NCBI GenBank assembly: GCA_040757205.1
Contig: JBFLXL010000011.1
Span: 17,399 to 81,398 of the forward strand
Direction of reading: 5' to 3'
Origin: Bacillota bacterium
Lineage (GTDB): Bacteria; Bacillota; Desulfotomaculia; Desulfotomaculales; Desulforudaceae
Length of the DNA stretch: 64,000 bases
A program made the translations under genes and the position numbers. Positions 25,941-35,412 of the stretch are shown here, one piece after another. Each line of letters begins with the position of its first letter. Position 1 is the first letter of the stretch. The notes under the pieces were generated by a model. That model did no database searches. It was given only the letters and a program-made list of their open reading frames with translations, and was not told where the DNA came from.

Positions 25941-28900
25941 TCAGCCTTCGGAAATCTGGGCTTGCGGGTTCTGACTGATTTTGGCAAGAAAACTCTCTAT
26001 TTCGCGGATCACGCCCGGACCGTCTCCCGGTGACTCCAGCTTCAGCCAAATTTCAAAGCCGCTCTCTTCTTCCTTGAAGCGCAGCCGCCCCGGATATTGC
26101 CCGGAAACGGCCACCAGGGTGCTTCCGTCCAGCGGGTGAGTGTCCCCCAAGACAAAACGGCAAGAGCGTCCCTGCCGGTTGATGCTCTTAATCCGGAAAC
26201 CCTTGGCCCGGGCCCGGATCCGCGCTACGGCCAGCAGGTTCTTCGCCGGGGGAGGCGGGTTCCCGAACCGGTCCAACAGTTCCTCCGCCACCTGGTCCAC
26301 ATCCTCCACCTGCCGCACGCGCGCCAGCAGGTGGTAGAACTGCACCTTTTGCTCGGAATCGGGGATATAGTCATCAGGCAGAAATGCGGTCACCGGCACC
26401 TCCACCACCGTTTCGAATTCCTCCGGCGGCGGCGCTTCACCCTTCAGTTCCCGCACGCTTTCCTCCAGCAGCCGGCAATACATTTCAAAACCGACCACGG
26501 AGATATTCCCGTGCTGTTCGGTCCCCAGCAGGTTTCCGGCCCCCCGGATTTCCAGGTCCCGCTTCGCCAGCCGGAATCCGGAGCCGAAGTCGGTGAAATC
26601 CCGGATCGCCCGCAGCCGCTTCTCGGCCGCTTCCCCCATCAGCCGGTCCCGCCGGAAGGTGAAATAGGCGTAGGCCAGGCGGTTTGAACGGCCCACCCGT
26701 CCCCGGAGCTGGTACAGTTGGGCCAGGCCCAGGTGGTCCGCTTCCTTTACAATCAACGTGTTCACGTTGGCAATGTCCAAGCCGGTCTCGATAATCGTGG
26801 TGCAGACCAGGACATCGTAGGTTTTAGCCACGAAATCCAACATCACCTGTTCCAGCTGGTCCTCCCGCATCTGGCCGTGCGCCACCGCGATCCGCGCCTC
26901 GGGAACCAGCTCCTGCAGCCGGCCGGCAACCCGGTCCAGTTCAAAAACGCGATTGTGCACGAAATACACCTGGCCGCCCCGGGCCAACTCCCGGCCCACC
27001 GCCTCCCGGATCAGCACCGGGTCCTCCTCGACCACGAAGGTCTGCACCGGAAAGCGGTCCAGGGGCGGCGTTTCCAGGATGCTGGTGTCGCGGATCCCCA
27101 CCAGGGACATATAAAGCGTCCTCGGGATGGGGGTCGCCGTCAGGGTGACCACATCAACGTTCGGATGTTTTAGTTTCAGTTTCTCCTTGTGCAACACCCC
27201 GAAGCGCTGTTCTTCGTCAACCACGATCAGTCCCAAATCGGCGAACTGCACGTCGTCCTGCACCAGGCGGTGGGTGCCGATCACGACGTCGACCTTGCCC
27301 GCCGCCAATTCGGCCAGGACCTGTTTTTGCTCCCGGACCGACCGGAACCGGCTCAGCATCTCGACCACCACCGGGTGCCCGTTGAAGCGTTCCCGGAAAG
27401 TCTGCTGGTGCTGCTGGGCCAGCACCGTGGTCGGCACCAGCACGGCCACCTGCTTACCGTCCGTCACCGCCTTGAAGGCGGCCCGCATGGCTACTTCCGT
27501 CTTGCCGTACCCGACATCGCCGCAGAGCAGCCGGTCCATCGGGCGGGGACGCTCCATATCCTTTTTGACCTGGGTAATGGCCTTCAATTGGTCCGGGGTT
27601 TCCTCGAAGGGAAAGGCCGACTCGAACTCCTGCTGCCAGGGGTTGTCGGGCGAGAAGCGGTAACCGGGCAAGGACTGCCGGGCGGCGTAGAGTTTCAACA
27701 ACTCCCGGGCCATCTCCCGAACCGCTTCACGCACCCGTTTCTTGGACCGGGCCCAGTCACTGCCTCCCAACCGGGAAAGCCGGGGCGTTTCTCCCTCTGC
27801 GCCGATGTACTTTTGCACCAGGCCCAACTGGTCGGTCGGAACGTACAGTTTGTCCTCCCCCTGGTAGTTTATCAGGAGATACTCCCGTTTCACTTCCGCG
27901 ATCTCCATCGGCACAATCCCGTGATAGCGGCCGATGCCGTGGTTGACGTGCACCACAAAATCGCCGGGCGCAAGCTCCAGTTCATCCAGAGTCCGCCGCC
28001 GCAGCCGGTATGGCTCCCGCCGGTCTTGAAGCTGCTTGCCGTAAAGCTCCTTTTCGGTAAGGACGCTTAGTTGACTTTCGCCGATCTCGAAGCCTTCGTG
28101 CAGGCGCCCGACACCCACGGCTACCTGTCCGGGTTGGACTTGGCCCAGCTCATACGCCTGAAACACGGCGAGCCCGCTAATGCGCAGGCTGTTCATCAAA
28201 CGCCGGGCCCGCTCACCGGTGCCCACCAACAGGACTACGCGCTGTCCGGCGGCCTGCCGCCGGCTGATTTCGCCAAGGGCGGCCCCGGCGCGGCCCAGGT
28301 TGGCGGGCAACTCCCGCACCTCAAACCGGACTTCGCGGCCCGGGCTCGGGAAAGCCTTGACCCGGCCGAACAGTGAAAGGTACACGGTTCGAAAAGGGGC
28401 AAGCGCCGCAAACAGCCGCTCCCGGTCCAAGTACAGCCGGGCCTGACCGGGCAACAAACGCCCTTGTTCCAGCAGGGCGGAAAAGCCGTGGGTACGGTGC
28501 CGCGAGATGCTCTCGGCCGTCTCGGCCACCCGGTCCGGCTCAGCCACCACCACAATACCGGCCTGACCCAGGTAGTCCCCCAGGGTCACCGGCTGCGGGC
28601 GGAAGTAGGCCAGCAGGTCCTCAATGCCCGGGGTGTGGCTCTTAGCGTCCAGGTGCGGCCGGATTTCTTCCAGCCATTCCCTGAGCCGGCGCGCTCCTTC
28701 GGTGTCGCCCCGCTTTTCCAGCCGCTCCAGTTGCTGCCGGTGCTCACGGGTCAGGGCTTCAATCCCTGCTTCCCAGGCGCCGTCCTCCACCACCAACTCC
28801 GTGGCCGGCGCCACGGTCACCCGGTCGGTGGCGGCCAGGGAGCGCTGGGTTTCCGGGTCGAAAGTGCGCATGGAGACGACTTCGTCCCCGAAAAACTCAA

Positions 28901-29474
28901 TCCGCACCGGATGGCGGGCCGTGTAGGGGAAAAGGTCGGCGATCCCCCCGCGGATACTGAACTGCCCGGCCGTGTCGACCTGGGAAACGGCCTCATAGCC
29001 CATAGACAAAAGCCGGCCCCGCAGTGCCTCCGTTATCCAGGATTGACCGCTTTTCAGCACAAATATCCGCTCGCGCAGCAAGGCGGGCGGCGGCAGGAGG
29101 CGGGCCAGGGCGTCCACCGGCGCAATCACCACCGGGTTGGTGCCGGTAACCAACGCCTCCAACCCCCGCATCCGGCGCACCCCAATCTCCCGGCTGTAAG
29201 CCAACACCTGCGTTGGCAATAGTTCCCATGCGGAAACCACAAAAATCCCCCGGTCCGGAAGCAGGGTGACCAGGTCGTCGGCCAGGACGGCCGCCTCCCG
29301 CTCGCCGGGGGTGATAATCAGAAGCGGCGCCGGATCACGAGCCAGAGCAGCACACACCAGCGCCTGATGGCCTCCGCCGGCACCGGTCACGTGCTGGCGC
29401 TGATAACGCGCCAAACCCGATACGACGGTGCTCAGGACGGGGGTCTCCCTTAGGAATTCCGCTAACCCCTGCAT
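25941..29474 (-). CDS. mfd: Transcription-repair coupling factor
   Basis: Mfd releases RNA polymerase stalled at lesions and recruits UvrA. The 1177-residue protein shows the UvrB-homology N-terminus, the RNA polymerase-interaction domain (about 480-550, GDFVVHVNHGIGRYHGI), and a RecG-like motor: LLCGDVGYGKTEVAMRAAFK (Walker A), VVDEEQRFGV (DEEQ box), TLTATPIPRTLYMS, TTIIETGLDIANVN and QLRGRVGRS. It is full length. It is the usual pth-mfd-spoVT arrangement. Confidence 0.97.
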   Translation of the reverse strand: MQGLAEFLRETPVLSTVVSGLARYQRQHVTGAGGGHQALVCAALARDPAPLLIITPGEREAAVLADDLVTLLPDRGIFVVSAWELLPTQVLAYSREIGVRRMRGLEALVTGTNPVVIAPVDALARLLPPPALLRERIFVLKSGQSWITEALRGRLLSMGYEAVSQVDTAGQFSIRGGIADLFPYTARHPVRIEFFGDEVVSMRTFDPETQRSLAATDRVTVAPATELVVEDGAWEAGIEALTREHRQQLERLEKRGDTEGARRLREWLEEIRPHLDAKSHTPGIEDLLAYFRPQPVTLGDYLGQAGIVVVAEPDRVAETAESISRHRTHGFSALLEQGRLLPGQARLYLDRERLFAALAPFRTVYLSLFGRVKAFPSPGREVRFEVRELPANLGRAGAALGEISRRQAAGQRVVLLVGTGERARRLMNSLRISGLAVFQAYELGQVQPGQVAVGVGRLHEGFEIGESQLSVLTEKELYGKQLQDRREPYRLRRRTLDELELAPGDFVVHVNHGIGRYHGIVPMEIAEVKREYLLINYQGEDKLYVPTDQLGLVQKYIGAEGETPRLSRLGGSDWARSKKRVREAVREMARELLKLYAARQSLPGYRFSPDNPWQQEFESAFPFEETPDQLKAITQVKKDMERPRPMDRLLCGDVGYGKTEVAMRAAFKAVTDGKQVAVLVPTTVLAQQHQQTFRERFNGHPVVVEMLSRFRSVREQKQVLAELAAGKVDVVIGTHRLVQDDVQFADLGLIVVDEEQRFGVLHKEKLKLKHPNVDVVTLTATPIPRTLYMSLVGIRDTSILETPPLDRFPVQTFVVEEDPVLIREAVGRELARGGQVYFVHNRVFELDRVAGRLQELVPEARIAVAHGQMREDQLEQVMLDFVAKTYDVLVCTTIIETGLDIANVNTLIVKEADHLGLAQLYQLRGRVGRSNRLAYAYFTFRRDRLMGEAAEKRLRAIRDFTDFGSGFRLAKRDLEIRGAGNLLGTEQHGNISVVGFEMYCRLLEESVRELKGEAPPPEEFETVVEVPVTAFLPDDYIPDSEQKVQFYHLLARVRQVEDVDQVAEELLDRFGNPPPPAKNLLAVARIRARAKGFRIKSINRQGRSCRFVLGDTHPLDGSTLVAVSGQYPGRLRFKEEESGFEIWLKLESPGDGPGVIREIESFLAKISQNPQAQISEG

Positions 29475-29520
29475 TCTTCACTCCCGAAAACCAAACACCA
29501 AGGTTAGTATACCCGTTTTT

Positions 29521-29694
29521 GTGCAGCGGTTGCACTGCACCTGTCCAGCCCAAGGGGTCAGGCCGCAAAAAAGGGGGACAGTCCCATATTTCTCCCCCTA
29601 TTTCTCGATCCCCTGGCAAGGTGCCAACACCTTCTCCACGCTTGAAAGCCAGTGTTAGGGGTCTTGAAAAAGGGTCGGGCAGGACCCCTTTTTT
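29521..29694. repeat. Intergenic palindromic elements between mfd and pth
   Basis: The 285-bp gap holds three structures. GTGCAG-N8-CTGCAC lies at 29521-29540. GGGGTCAGGCC, A6 and GGGGGACAGTCCC lie at 29554-29585. At 29667-29694 there is a terminator-like AAAAAGGGTC-gggcag-GACCCCTTTTTT. The second resembles the ppx palindrome. No coding potential was seen in this gap. Confidence 0.7.
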
Positions 29695-29759
29695 GCACGC
29701 CGCACGACTTGACCCCTTGTTTTGTCGGTGTGGAGCTTTAAAACACCGGTGGAAGGGCG

Positions 29760-30347
29760 TTATACTTCGGCGGTGCCGCTTGCAGGCGTTAGCCGCCAAC
29801 CGTTGAAACGGCTCATCGCCTGGTTAAGCCCTTCCCGGCACGCACACGCCACCGCCAGGGCCGACGTGTTTACGACTTCTTCGAGCCCCGGCTGCTCCTC
29901 GGACCCAAACTCGCCCAGTACGTGGTCCACCGCCTCCCCGGTCTTTCCTATCCCTACGCGCAGGCGCCCAAATTCAGAACTGCCCAGGGCGGCAATGATG
30001 GACTCGAGACCCCGGTGCCCCCCGGAACCACCTCCGGGCCGCAGACGGATCCGCCCGAACGCCAGGTCGAGGTCGTCGCAGATCACCAGCAGGTCCGCCG
30101 GCCCCGCCCGGTAGTGGCGCAGAAGGTCCCTAACCGCCAGGCCGCTTAGGTTCATGTAGGTCTGGGGCTTGGCCAGCACCACCCGGACCCCGTCCAGGCG
30201 ACCTTCACCAACGAGAGAAAAACAGCGCCTGCGGGTCACTATTGTGCCCGCGGCGCCGGCGAGCCGGTCAACCACCATAAAACCGGCGTTGTGGCGGGTA
30301 GAACCGTATTTGGCCCCGGGGTTCCCCAGGCCCACGATCAGCTTCAT
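29760..30347 (-). CDS. pth: Peptidyl-tRNA hydrolase
   Basis: Pth frees tRNA from peptidyl-tRNAs that drop off ribosomes. The 195-residue protein carries LIVGLGNPGAKYGSTRHNAGF with the catalytic His, KPQTYMNLSG, ICDDLDLAFGRIRLRPGGGSGGH (split here as two motifs, ICDDLDLAFGR and RPGGGSGGHRGLESI) and RLRVGIGKT. Its ATG overlaps the rplY stop. Full length. Confidence 0.97.
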   Translation of the reverse strand: MKLIVGLGNPGAKYGSTRHNAGFMVVDRLAGAAGTIVTRRRCFSLVGEGRLDGVRVVLAKPQTYMNLSGLAVRDLLRHYRAGPADLLVICDDLDLAFGRIRLRPGGGSGGHRGLESIIAALGSSEFGRLRVGIGKTGEAVDHVLGEFGSEEQPGLEEVVNTSALAVACACREGLNQAMSRFNGWRLTPASGTAEV

Positions 30348-30994
30348 TACCCGGTCTCAGAAGCGGGGGATGAGCGCTCTTGTTTACCGGCTTCTTCCCC
30401 GGCCTCTTCCGGGGCTTTCTCCTCCTCACGGTGCGGCGCGATCAGGGTGACCACGGTCACGTCGCCGTCGGTTTCGAATCTCACGCCCTCGGGGGCCCTC
30501 AGGTCGGACACGTGGACGGCGTCCCCGATATCGAGTCCTGAGATGTCGACCTCGATGTGTTCCGGGATATCGCGGGGCAGGCAGGTTACCTCCACCTGGC
30601 GGATCAGCTGCTCCAGGCGGCCGCCCGCGGTCACCCCCGGAGCGCTCCCCGTCAGCTTCAGGTAGACGGACGCGGTCAGTTCCTCCTTCATCGAGATCTG
30701 GTGGAAATCGACGTGGAAGAACTCGTTTCTGTACGGGTGCGTGTCCACGTCCTTGATAATGGCGTCGTACTTTTTGGCGCGCCCCTTCTCCGGCTCCACC
30801 TTCAACCGGATGAGCGCGTTGCGCCCGGTCTTGGCTATGATGTCCTGAACCGCCCGGGTTTCCACCTCGATCGGCAGGCTGCCGACCTCTTTTCCGTAGA
30901 GCACCGCCGGGATAAGGCCGTTTTGCTTCAGCCGGTTCCGGTAACCCTTGCCCCGGCCCGCCCTGGGCCGGGCTTTCAAATCAACAACCGCCAT
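30347..30994 (-). CDS. rplY: 50S ribosomal protein L25/general stress protein Ctc
   Basis: The 215-residue protein has the L25 5S-rRNA-binding domain (LKARPRAGRGKGYRNRLKQ, GLIPAVLYGKE, FFHVDFHQISMKEE) and the TL5/Ctc C-terminal beta domain (HIEVDISGLDIGDAVHVSDL), ending in an acidic/charged tail. AAGGAGG precedes the ATG. It lies directly between prs and pth as in Bacillus. Confidence 0.95.
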   Translation of the reverse strand: MAVVDLKARPRAGRGKGYRNRLKQNGLIPAVLYGKEVGSLPIEVETRAVQDIIAKTGRNALIRLKVEPEKGRAKKYDAIIKDVDTHPYRNEFFHVDFHQISMKEELTASVYLKLTGSAPGVTAGGRLEQLIRQVEVTCLPRDIPEHIEVDISGLDIGDAVHVSDLRAPEGVRFETDGDVTVVTLIAPHREEEKAPEEAGEEAGKQERSSPASETG

Positions 30995-31041
30995 CTGCGC
31001 TAATCCTCCTTGACTACCAGTAATGTCCCCCGCACCGTCAT

Positions 31042-31998
31042 CTAAACCGGGGTGTCAAAAAGCTTGCTGACCGACAGGTTTTCGTGGACCCGGATGACGG
31101 CTTCCCCAAGCAGGGGGGCGACGGACAAGACTTTGATTTTGGGCAGCATTCTTTCGGGCGGAATCGGAACGGTGTCGGTGACGATCACTTCCTCGATCGC
31201 CGAATCTCGCAGCCGGTCGATCGCGGGGCCGGAAAGGACCGGGTGCGTGCAGCAGACGTAGACCGCCTTGGCCCCGTACTCCAGGAGGGCATGTCCACCC
31301 TCCATGATGGTCCCGGCCGTGTCGATGATATCGTCCAGGATTACGGCCGTCTTGTTCTGAACCGGACCGATCACGTGGATGATCTCGGCCACGTTCGGCT
31401 CCGGGCGCCGCTTGTCGATCACCGCCAAGGGCGCCCCGATGCGCTCGGCCAGGTCCCGCGCCCGAACCACTCCGCCCACGTCCGGGGAGACCATTACCAC
31501 GTCCTCCAGGTGCCGGCGGATCAGGTACTCAGCCAGGATCGGACCGGCCGGCAGATGGTCCACCGGAATGTCGAAAAAGCCCTGTATCTGACCGGCGTGC
31601 AGGTCCATGGTGATCACCCGGTTCACCCCGCTCGCCGTAAGCAGGTTGGCCACCAGTTTGGCGGTGATCGGTTCCCGCGCCCGGGTCTTCCGGTCCTGCC
31701 GGGCGTAACCGTAGTAGGGCATCACGGCGGTGATCCGGCGGGCGGAAGCCCTTTTCAGGGCATCGATCATCATCAGGAGTTCCATCAGGTTTTCGTTCAC
31801 CGGGTGGCCGGTGGGCTGGATCACAAACACGTCCGCGCCCCGGACATTCTCCTGAATGCAGATCCGGATCTCGCCGTCCGAGAACCGTGACGCCTGGGAA
31901 TTCCCCAGCGGCACCCCGAGGTAGTGGCAGATCTCGACCGCCAGGGCCGGGTTGGCGTTTCCGGTGAAGATCTTCAGCTTCTTGTGGCGCGAGAACAT
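31042..31998 (-). CDS. prs: Ribose-phosphate pyrophosphokinase
   Basis: Prs makes PRPP from ribose 5-phosphate and ATP, feeding nucleotide and histidine synthesis. The 318-residue protein shows [37 protein letters not shown], the divalent cation-binding [11 protein letters not shown] and the PRPP-binding [15 protein letters not shown] 31998 was chosen because GGAGG precedes it by 7 bp; the upstream extension overlaps glmU. Confidence 0.97.
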   Translation of the reverse strand: MFSRHKKLKIFTGNANPALAVEICHYLGVPLGNSQASRFSDGEIRICIQENVRGADVFVIQPTGHPVNENLMELLMMIDALKRASARRITAVMPYYGYARQDRKTRAREPITAKLVANLLTASGVNRVITMDLHAGQIQGFFDIPVDHLPAGPILAEYLIRRHLEDVVMVSPDVGGVVRARDLAERIGAPLAVIDKRRPEPNVAEIIHVIGPVQNKTAVILDDIIDTAGTIMEGGHALLEYGAKAVYVCCTHPVLSGPAIDRLRDSAIEEVIVTDTVPIPPERMLPKIKVLSVAPLLGEAVIRVHENLSVSKLFDTPV

Positions 31999-32021
31999 CG
32001 CGATCCCTCCGTTGGGTTTGT

Positions 32022-33422
32022 TCACTGGTCGCCGGTTTGCCGGTCGTCCTTTTCGGCGTGCCTCACCCGGGTTTCCCAATTTGGGATATTCTTCTGCTCG
32101 CTCCTGGCCACCCCCAGCGCGCCGGGGGGCACGTCCCGGCGGATGGTGGAGCCGGCCCCGACATAGGCGCCGCGCCCGACGGTCACCGGCGCCACCAGGT
32201 TGGTGTTGCTGCCGATGAAAGCGCCGTCCTCAATCACCGTCGTCCACTTCTTCTTCCCGTCGTAATTGCAGGTAATCGTGCCCGCGCCGACGTTCACCCT
32301 TTCCCCGATTACGGCGTCGCCCACATAAGAAAGGTGGGGAATCTTGCTTCCGGTCCCCACCACCGATTTTTTGATTTCCACGAAATCACCGATTTTGACC
32401 CCGGCCCCGATCTCGCAGCCGGGCCGGATGTAAGCGAACGGGCCGACCGTGCTGCCCTCGCCAACGGTGGACTCCAGCACCACGGCGTACTGCACGGAAA
32501 CCCGGTCACCCAGGCGGGCGCGCACCAAGCGCGTGTTCGGGCCGATTTCGCACTCCTCGCCGACCACGCTGTTCCCCTCAATGAAGGTAAAGGGGTAAAT
32601 CACCGTGTCCTTAGCGATACGGGCGGCACGGTCGATGTAAGTCGAGGACGGATCGACTATGGTCACACCCTGGTCCATCCAGTAGTCGAGCACGGCGGAC
32701 CGGACCAGCCTTTCGGCTTCTGCCAGTTGGCGCCGGTCGTTGATCCCGTAAATCTCGACCGGATCCGCCACCGGGCAGGTCCCGATCAAAAAGCCCTTGT
32801 CCAGATAAACGGCCAAGGCATCGGGCAGGTAATACTCCCCCTGGCGGTTGTCGGCCGAAATCCCGCGCAAGCACTCAAACAGTCCGCCGGCCGTGAAGCA
32901 GAATACGCCAGTGCTTATTTCCCTGACGGCCAATTCCTCCGGGGTACCGTCCGCCTGCTCAACGATCCGGATAAACCGCCCGGCGGGGTCACGAATGACC
33001 CGCCCATATCCGGTGGGATCGCCCAGAAAAGCGGTCAGTACGGTCGCCGCCGCACCCGAGTCCCGGTGCCGGGCCACCAATCCGGAAAGGGTGTCTGCAC
33101 GCAAGAGCGGGGTGTCCCCGCAGACCACCAGCACGTGCCCCCAGTGCCCGGCGAGCCTTTCCTCAGCCTGCAATACAGCGTGGGCGGTACCCAACTGCGG
33201 TTCCTGAACGACCGTTTCACCGCCCAGTTCATTGACCACGGCGGCGACTTCGTCGTGACCGTAGCCCGTGATCACGATAATCCGGTGCGCACCAGCCTCC
33301 CGCACCGCCTCTATGACATGCGCAACCATGGGCCTACCGGCCACATGGTGAAGAACTTTGGGGCGGCGCGACTTCATCCTGGTACCCTTGCCGGCCGCCA
33401 GCACGACCGCTGCTAGATCCAT
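32022..33422 (-). CDS. glmU: Bifunctional UDP-GlcNAc pyrophosphorylase / GlcN-1-P acetyltransferase
   Basis: GlmU acetylates glucosamine-1-phosphate and then forms UDP-GlcNAc for peptidoglycan. The N-terminal nucleotidyltransferase has [20 protein letters not shown] and VCGDTPLLR. The C-terminal half is a left-handed beta helix of hexapeptide repeats with [20 protein letters not shown] and the active-site NYDGKKKW. At 466 residues it is of normal length. It is in the spoVG-glmU-prs order. Confidence 0.97.
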   Translation of the reverse strand: MDLAAVVLAAGKGTRMKSRRPKVLHHVAGRPMVAHVIEAVREAGAHRIIVITGYGHDEVAAVVNELGGETVVQEPQLGTAHAVLQAEERLAGHWGHVLVVCGDTPLLRADTLSGLVARHRDSGAAATVLTAFLGDPTGYGRVIRDPAGRFIRIVEQADGTPEELAVREISTGVFCFTAGGLFECLRGISADNRQGEYYLPDALAVYLDKGFLIGTCPVADPVEIYGINDRRQLAEAERLVRSAVLDYWMDQGVTIVDPSSTYIDRAARIAKDTVIYPFTFIEGNSVVGEECEIGPNTRLVRARLGDRVSVQYAVVLESTVGEGSTVGPFAYIRPGCEIGAGVKIGDFVEIKKSVVGTGSKIPHLSYVGDAVIGERVNVGAGTITCNYDGKKKWTTVIEDGAFIGSNTNLVAPVTVGRGAYVGAGSTIRRDVPPGALGVARSEQKNIPNWETRVRHAEKDDRQTGDQ

Positions 33423-33644
33423 TTAAACCCCCTGCGTGATTAGGCCCGGGTGACCGATGGCCGCTCATCCGGCGTTCGCCCCGAGACCGGCCCCGGAACT
33501 CACTGAACCGGCCCGGGACCTGGCTGATCCGCTCCAAGAGAAGGCCGGTCCGGGCCGATTGAAAGGTGTATGCCAGGTATTCATTCAACGAAAACGAGGT
33601 GATTCCTTTCCCAAAAAAATGGAACACACCCGTTCCGTGAGGGG

Positions 33645-33911
33645 TTAGAATTCAACGGCATCCCGCTGCTCGTAGGCTTCCAGTACTGCATCCTGGATGC
33701 GGGCGCGCGCGGAGGCGTTAATCGGGTGGGCGACGTCCCGGAACTCACCGGTGGGGGTCCTGCGGCTGGGCATCGCCACAAACAGTCCATTCTGGCCCTC
33801 GACGATTTTGATGTCGTGCACCACGAAAGCGTCGTCCAGGGTGACCGACACAATCGCCTTCATTTTACCCTCGCCCAAGACTTTGCGTATCCGGACGTCA
33901 GTGACCTCCAC
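33645..33911 (-). CDS. spoVG: Septation/sporulation regulator SpoVG
   Basis: From GTG 33911 the protein is 88 residues: [20 protein letters not shown], the conserved ARVSVTLDD-like [18 protein letters not shown], then [18 protein letters not shown] and [12 protein letters not shown]. SpoVG is a small nucleic-acid-binding regulator of septation and sporulation. GGAAGG lies about 8 bp before this GTG. A 222-bp gap to glmU (33423-33644) shows no gene. Confidence 0.93.
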   Translation of the reverse strand: MEVTDVRIRKVLGEGKMKAIVSVTLDDAFVVHDIKIVEGQNGLFVAMPSRRTPTGEFRDVAHPINASARARIQDAVLEAYEQRDAVEF

Positions 33912-33974
33912 ACTGTTCACCACCTTCCAAAACGGCTGGAAACCCCGTCCAGGTTCCCGAACCCGGCGCATGTC

Positions 33975-34133
33975 TTACTTCTGAAGGCCTTTTTTCGGCG
34001 CCAAGCGCCGATATCCTGCCTGGTTAGCAATTTTTTCCCCTTCAACGCCACGCCGGCGATAGCGGCGGCGTGGGCCTCCCGCCAGCCGGTAGCGGGCTTC
34101 GTGCACATCAGCCAACGGCAAGCGTTCATCCAT
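33975..34133 (-). CDS. Possible small basic protein upstream of spoVG
   Basis: ATG at 34133 follows a strong GGGGGAGG by 6 bp and encodes 52 very basic residues (HEARYRLAGGPRRRYRRRGV). An overlapping frame from ATG 34129 (33917-34129, 70 residues, EAHAAAIAGVALKGKKLLTR) has better third-position GC but poorer spacing. One of the two may be translated. I recognise neither. Confidence 0.3.
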   Translation of the reverse strand: MDERLPLADVHEARYRLAGGPRRRYRRRGVEGEKIANQAGYRRLAPKKGLQK

Positions 34134-34190
34134 GACCTGCCTCCCCCGGTGATACTAAAAAGTCTCTCCCTATGACTTGAAAATGATTTA

Positions 34191-34218
34191 TTGCAAAAAT
34201 AACAAAAAATAATATAAT
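34191..34218 (+). promoter_or_regulatory. Promoter of the LysR gene
   Basis: TTGCAA (34191-34196) and a perfect TATAAT (34213-34218) are spaced 16 bp apart in an AT-rich stretch, 34 bp before the GTG start at 34252. Confidence 0.75.
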
Positions 34219-34251
34219 AAAGACAACCAGTTGACGAGAGAGGTTGTCTTC

Positions 34252-35133
34252 GTGAATCTAAGCTACCTCGAAACCTTTGTTATGGTCGCCAAACACAAGA
34301 GCTTCTCAAGGGCCGCCAAGGCCTTGAGCCTTACCCAACCCGCGGTGAGCAAGCACATTTCCCTGCTCGAGGTCCACTACGGCACCAAACTGGTCGACCG
34401 CACCAGCCGGCGCGTCGAACTGACCGACGCCGGCATTGTGCTCTACCATTTTGCCGGCCGGATCATCTCGACCATGGAGCGCGCGAAGGAGGAAATCGCC
34501 TCCTTTTCCGAAGAGGTCAAGGGCCGGTTGAACATCGGGGCGAGCACCATCCCCGGGCATTACATCCTGCCCCGCACACTCAGCGAATTCAAAAAAGAGT
34601 ACCCCCTGGTGAACGTTTCCCTGGAAGTGAGCAATACCGGCAAGGTAATCAACCGGCTCCGGGAGGAATCCATCCAGGTCGGGGTCATCGGCGCCCCCGT
34701 GAACAGCCCCGAGATCAACTGTACCGAGTTCACCAGCGACGAAGTGGTTCTGATCTTGCCGGCCGACCACCCGCTGGCCGAACGCAAGGAGCTGATCACC
34801 AACGACCTTATCGGCGAAAAGGTCGTGGTGCGGGAAAACGACTCGGGCACCCGGCGCATCGTGGAGGAGAAACTGGCCGCAGCCGGCGTTCCGTTCGACA
34901 GCCTGCAGGTGGCAGGGGAATTCGGCAGCACCGAAGCCGTGCTGGCCGGCGTGGAGGCGGGACTGGGAGCTTCCTTCGTCTCCCGCTGGGCCGCGGAAAA
35001 AGCGGCGACCGAAGGCCGGGTCGTGGTCCGCATACTACAAGATTTGTGCTTCTCGCGCAGCCTGTATCTCATCTACCCCCGGGACAAGAGCCTCTCCAGA
35101 CCCACCCGTGCTTTTCTTTCATTCATCAAGTAG
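34252..35133 (+). CDS. LysR-family transcriptional regulator
   Basis: The 293-residue protein (GTG start, 8 bp after GAGAGG) has the N-terminal winged HTH, LSYLETFVMVAKHKSFSRAA and LTQPAVSKHISLLE, followed by a substrate-binding domain like CysB/CbbR (GRLNIGASTIPGHYILP, EVVLILPADHPLAE, FGSTEAVLAGVEAGLGASFVS). It precedes the cysteine-type tRNA, yedE and tusA on the same strand, with no good terminator between. A role in sulfur or selenium control of those genes is inferred from position only. Confidence 0.92.
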   Translation: MNLSYLETFVMVAKHKSFSRAAKALSLTQPAVSKHISLLEVHYGTKLVDRTSRRVELTDAGIVLYHFAGRIISTMERAKEEIASFSEEVKGRLNIGASTIPGHYILPRTLSEFKKEYPLVNVSLEVSNTGKVINRLREESIQVGVIGAPVNSPEINCTEFTSDEVVLILPADHPLAERKELITNDLIGEKVVVRENDSGTRRIVEEKLAAAGVPFDSLQVAGEFGSTEAVLAGVEAGLGASFVSRWAAEKAATEGRVVVRILQDLCFSRSLYLIYPRDKSLSRPTRAFLSFIK

Positions 35134-35231
35134 AACAACGCTCAGCTGCCGGCAACCGGACCCACCCATCCTCCTTGAATATCGCCACCAACAATAAATT
35201 CTTTTTATGGCTGCCATAAGAGGATTTCATT

Positions 35232-35260
35232 TTTACTTGCCGAAAGCCTGAGACTAAAAG
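35232..35260 (+). promoter_or_regulatory. Candidate promoter of the tRNA-yedE-tusA unit
   Basis: TTTACT (35232-35237) and TAAAAG (35255-35260) are spaced 17 bp apart, each with four of six consensus bases, 27 bp before the mature tRNA 5' end. Confidence 0.4.
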
Positions 35261-35287
35261 GGATGTGAGTATTGAGAAATCCCGCGT

Positions 35288-35381
35288 GGAGGGAACGGAG
35301 CTGGCGCTCCCCACGGAATGCAAATCCGCCGGCCGCGCTTGATTAAGCCGGGGTGGGTTCGATTCCCACCTCCCTCCTCCA
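35288..35381 (+). tRNA. Selenocysteine-tRNA-like tRNA-Cys (anticodon GCA)
   Basis: The acceptor stem is GGAGGGA (35288-35294) with TCCCTCC (35371-35377), discriminator U (35378) and encoded CCA (35379-35381). The T stem is GGTGGG/CCCACC (35352-35357 / 35365-35370) with loop TTCGATT, giving a 13-bp stacked acceptor-T helix (7+6, or 8+5 with an A-C mismatch). The D arm is GGAGC-TGGC-GCTCC (35297-35310), five pairs closed by a tetraloop. The anticodon stem is CGGA/TCCG with loop ATGCAAA, so the anticodon is GCA (35320-35322). A 23-nt variable arm (35329-35351) has a CCGGC/GCCGG stem. The body is selenocysteine-type, but U73 and GCA are cysteine identity elements. Confidence 0.88.
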
Positions 35382-35412
35382 CTCAAAATCACGAAAAAAA
35401 GGGGTGGGGCTG

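Noticed and set aside
35288..35381. Ordinary selenocysteine tRNA (UCA)
   Set aside because: The 7-nt anticodon loop ATGCAAA gives GCA, and no shift of the stem yields TCA.
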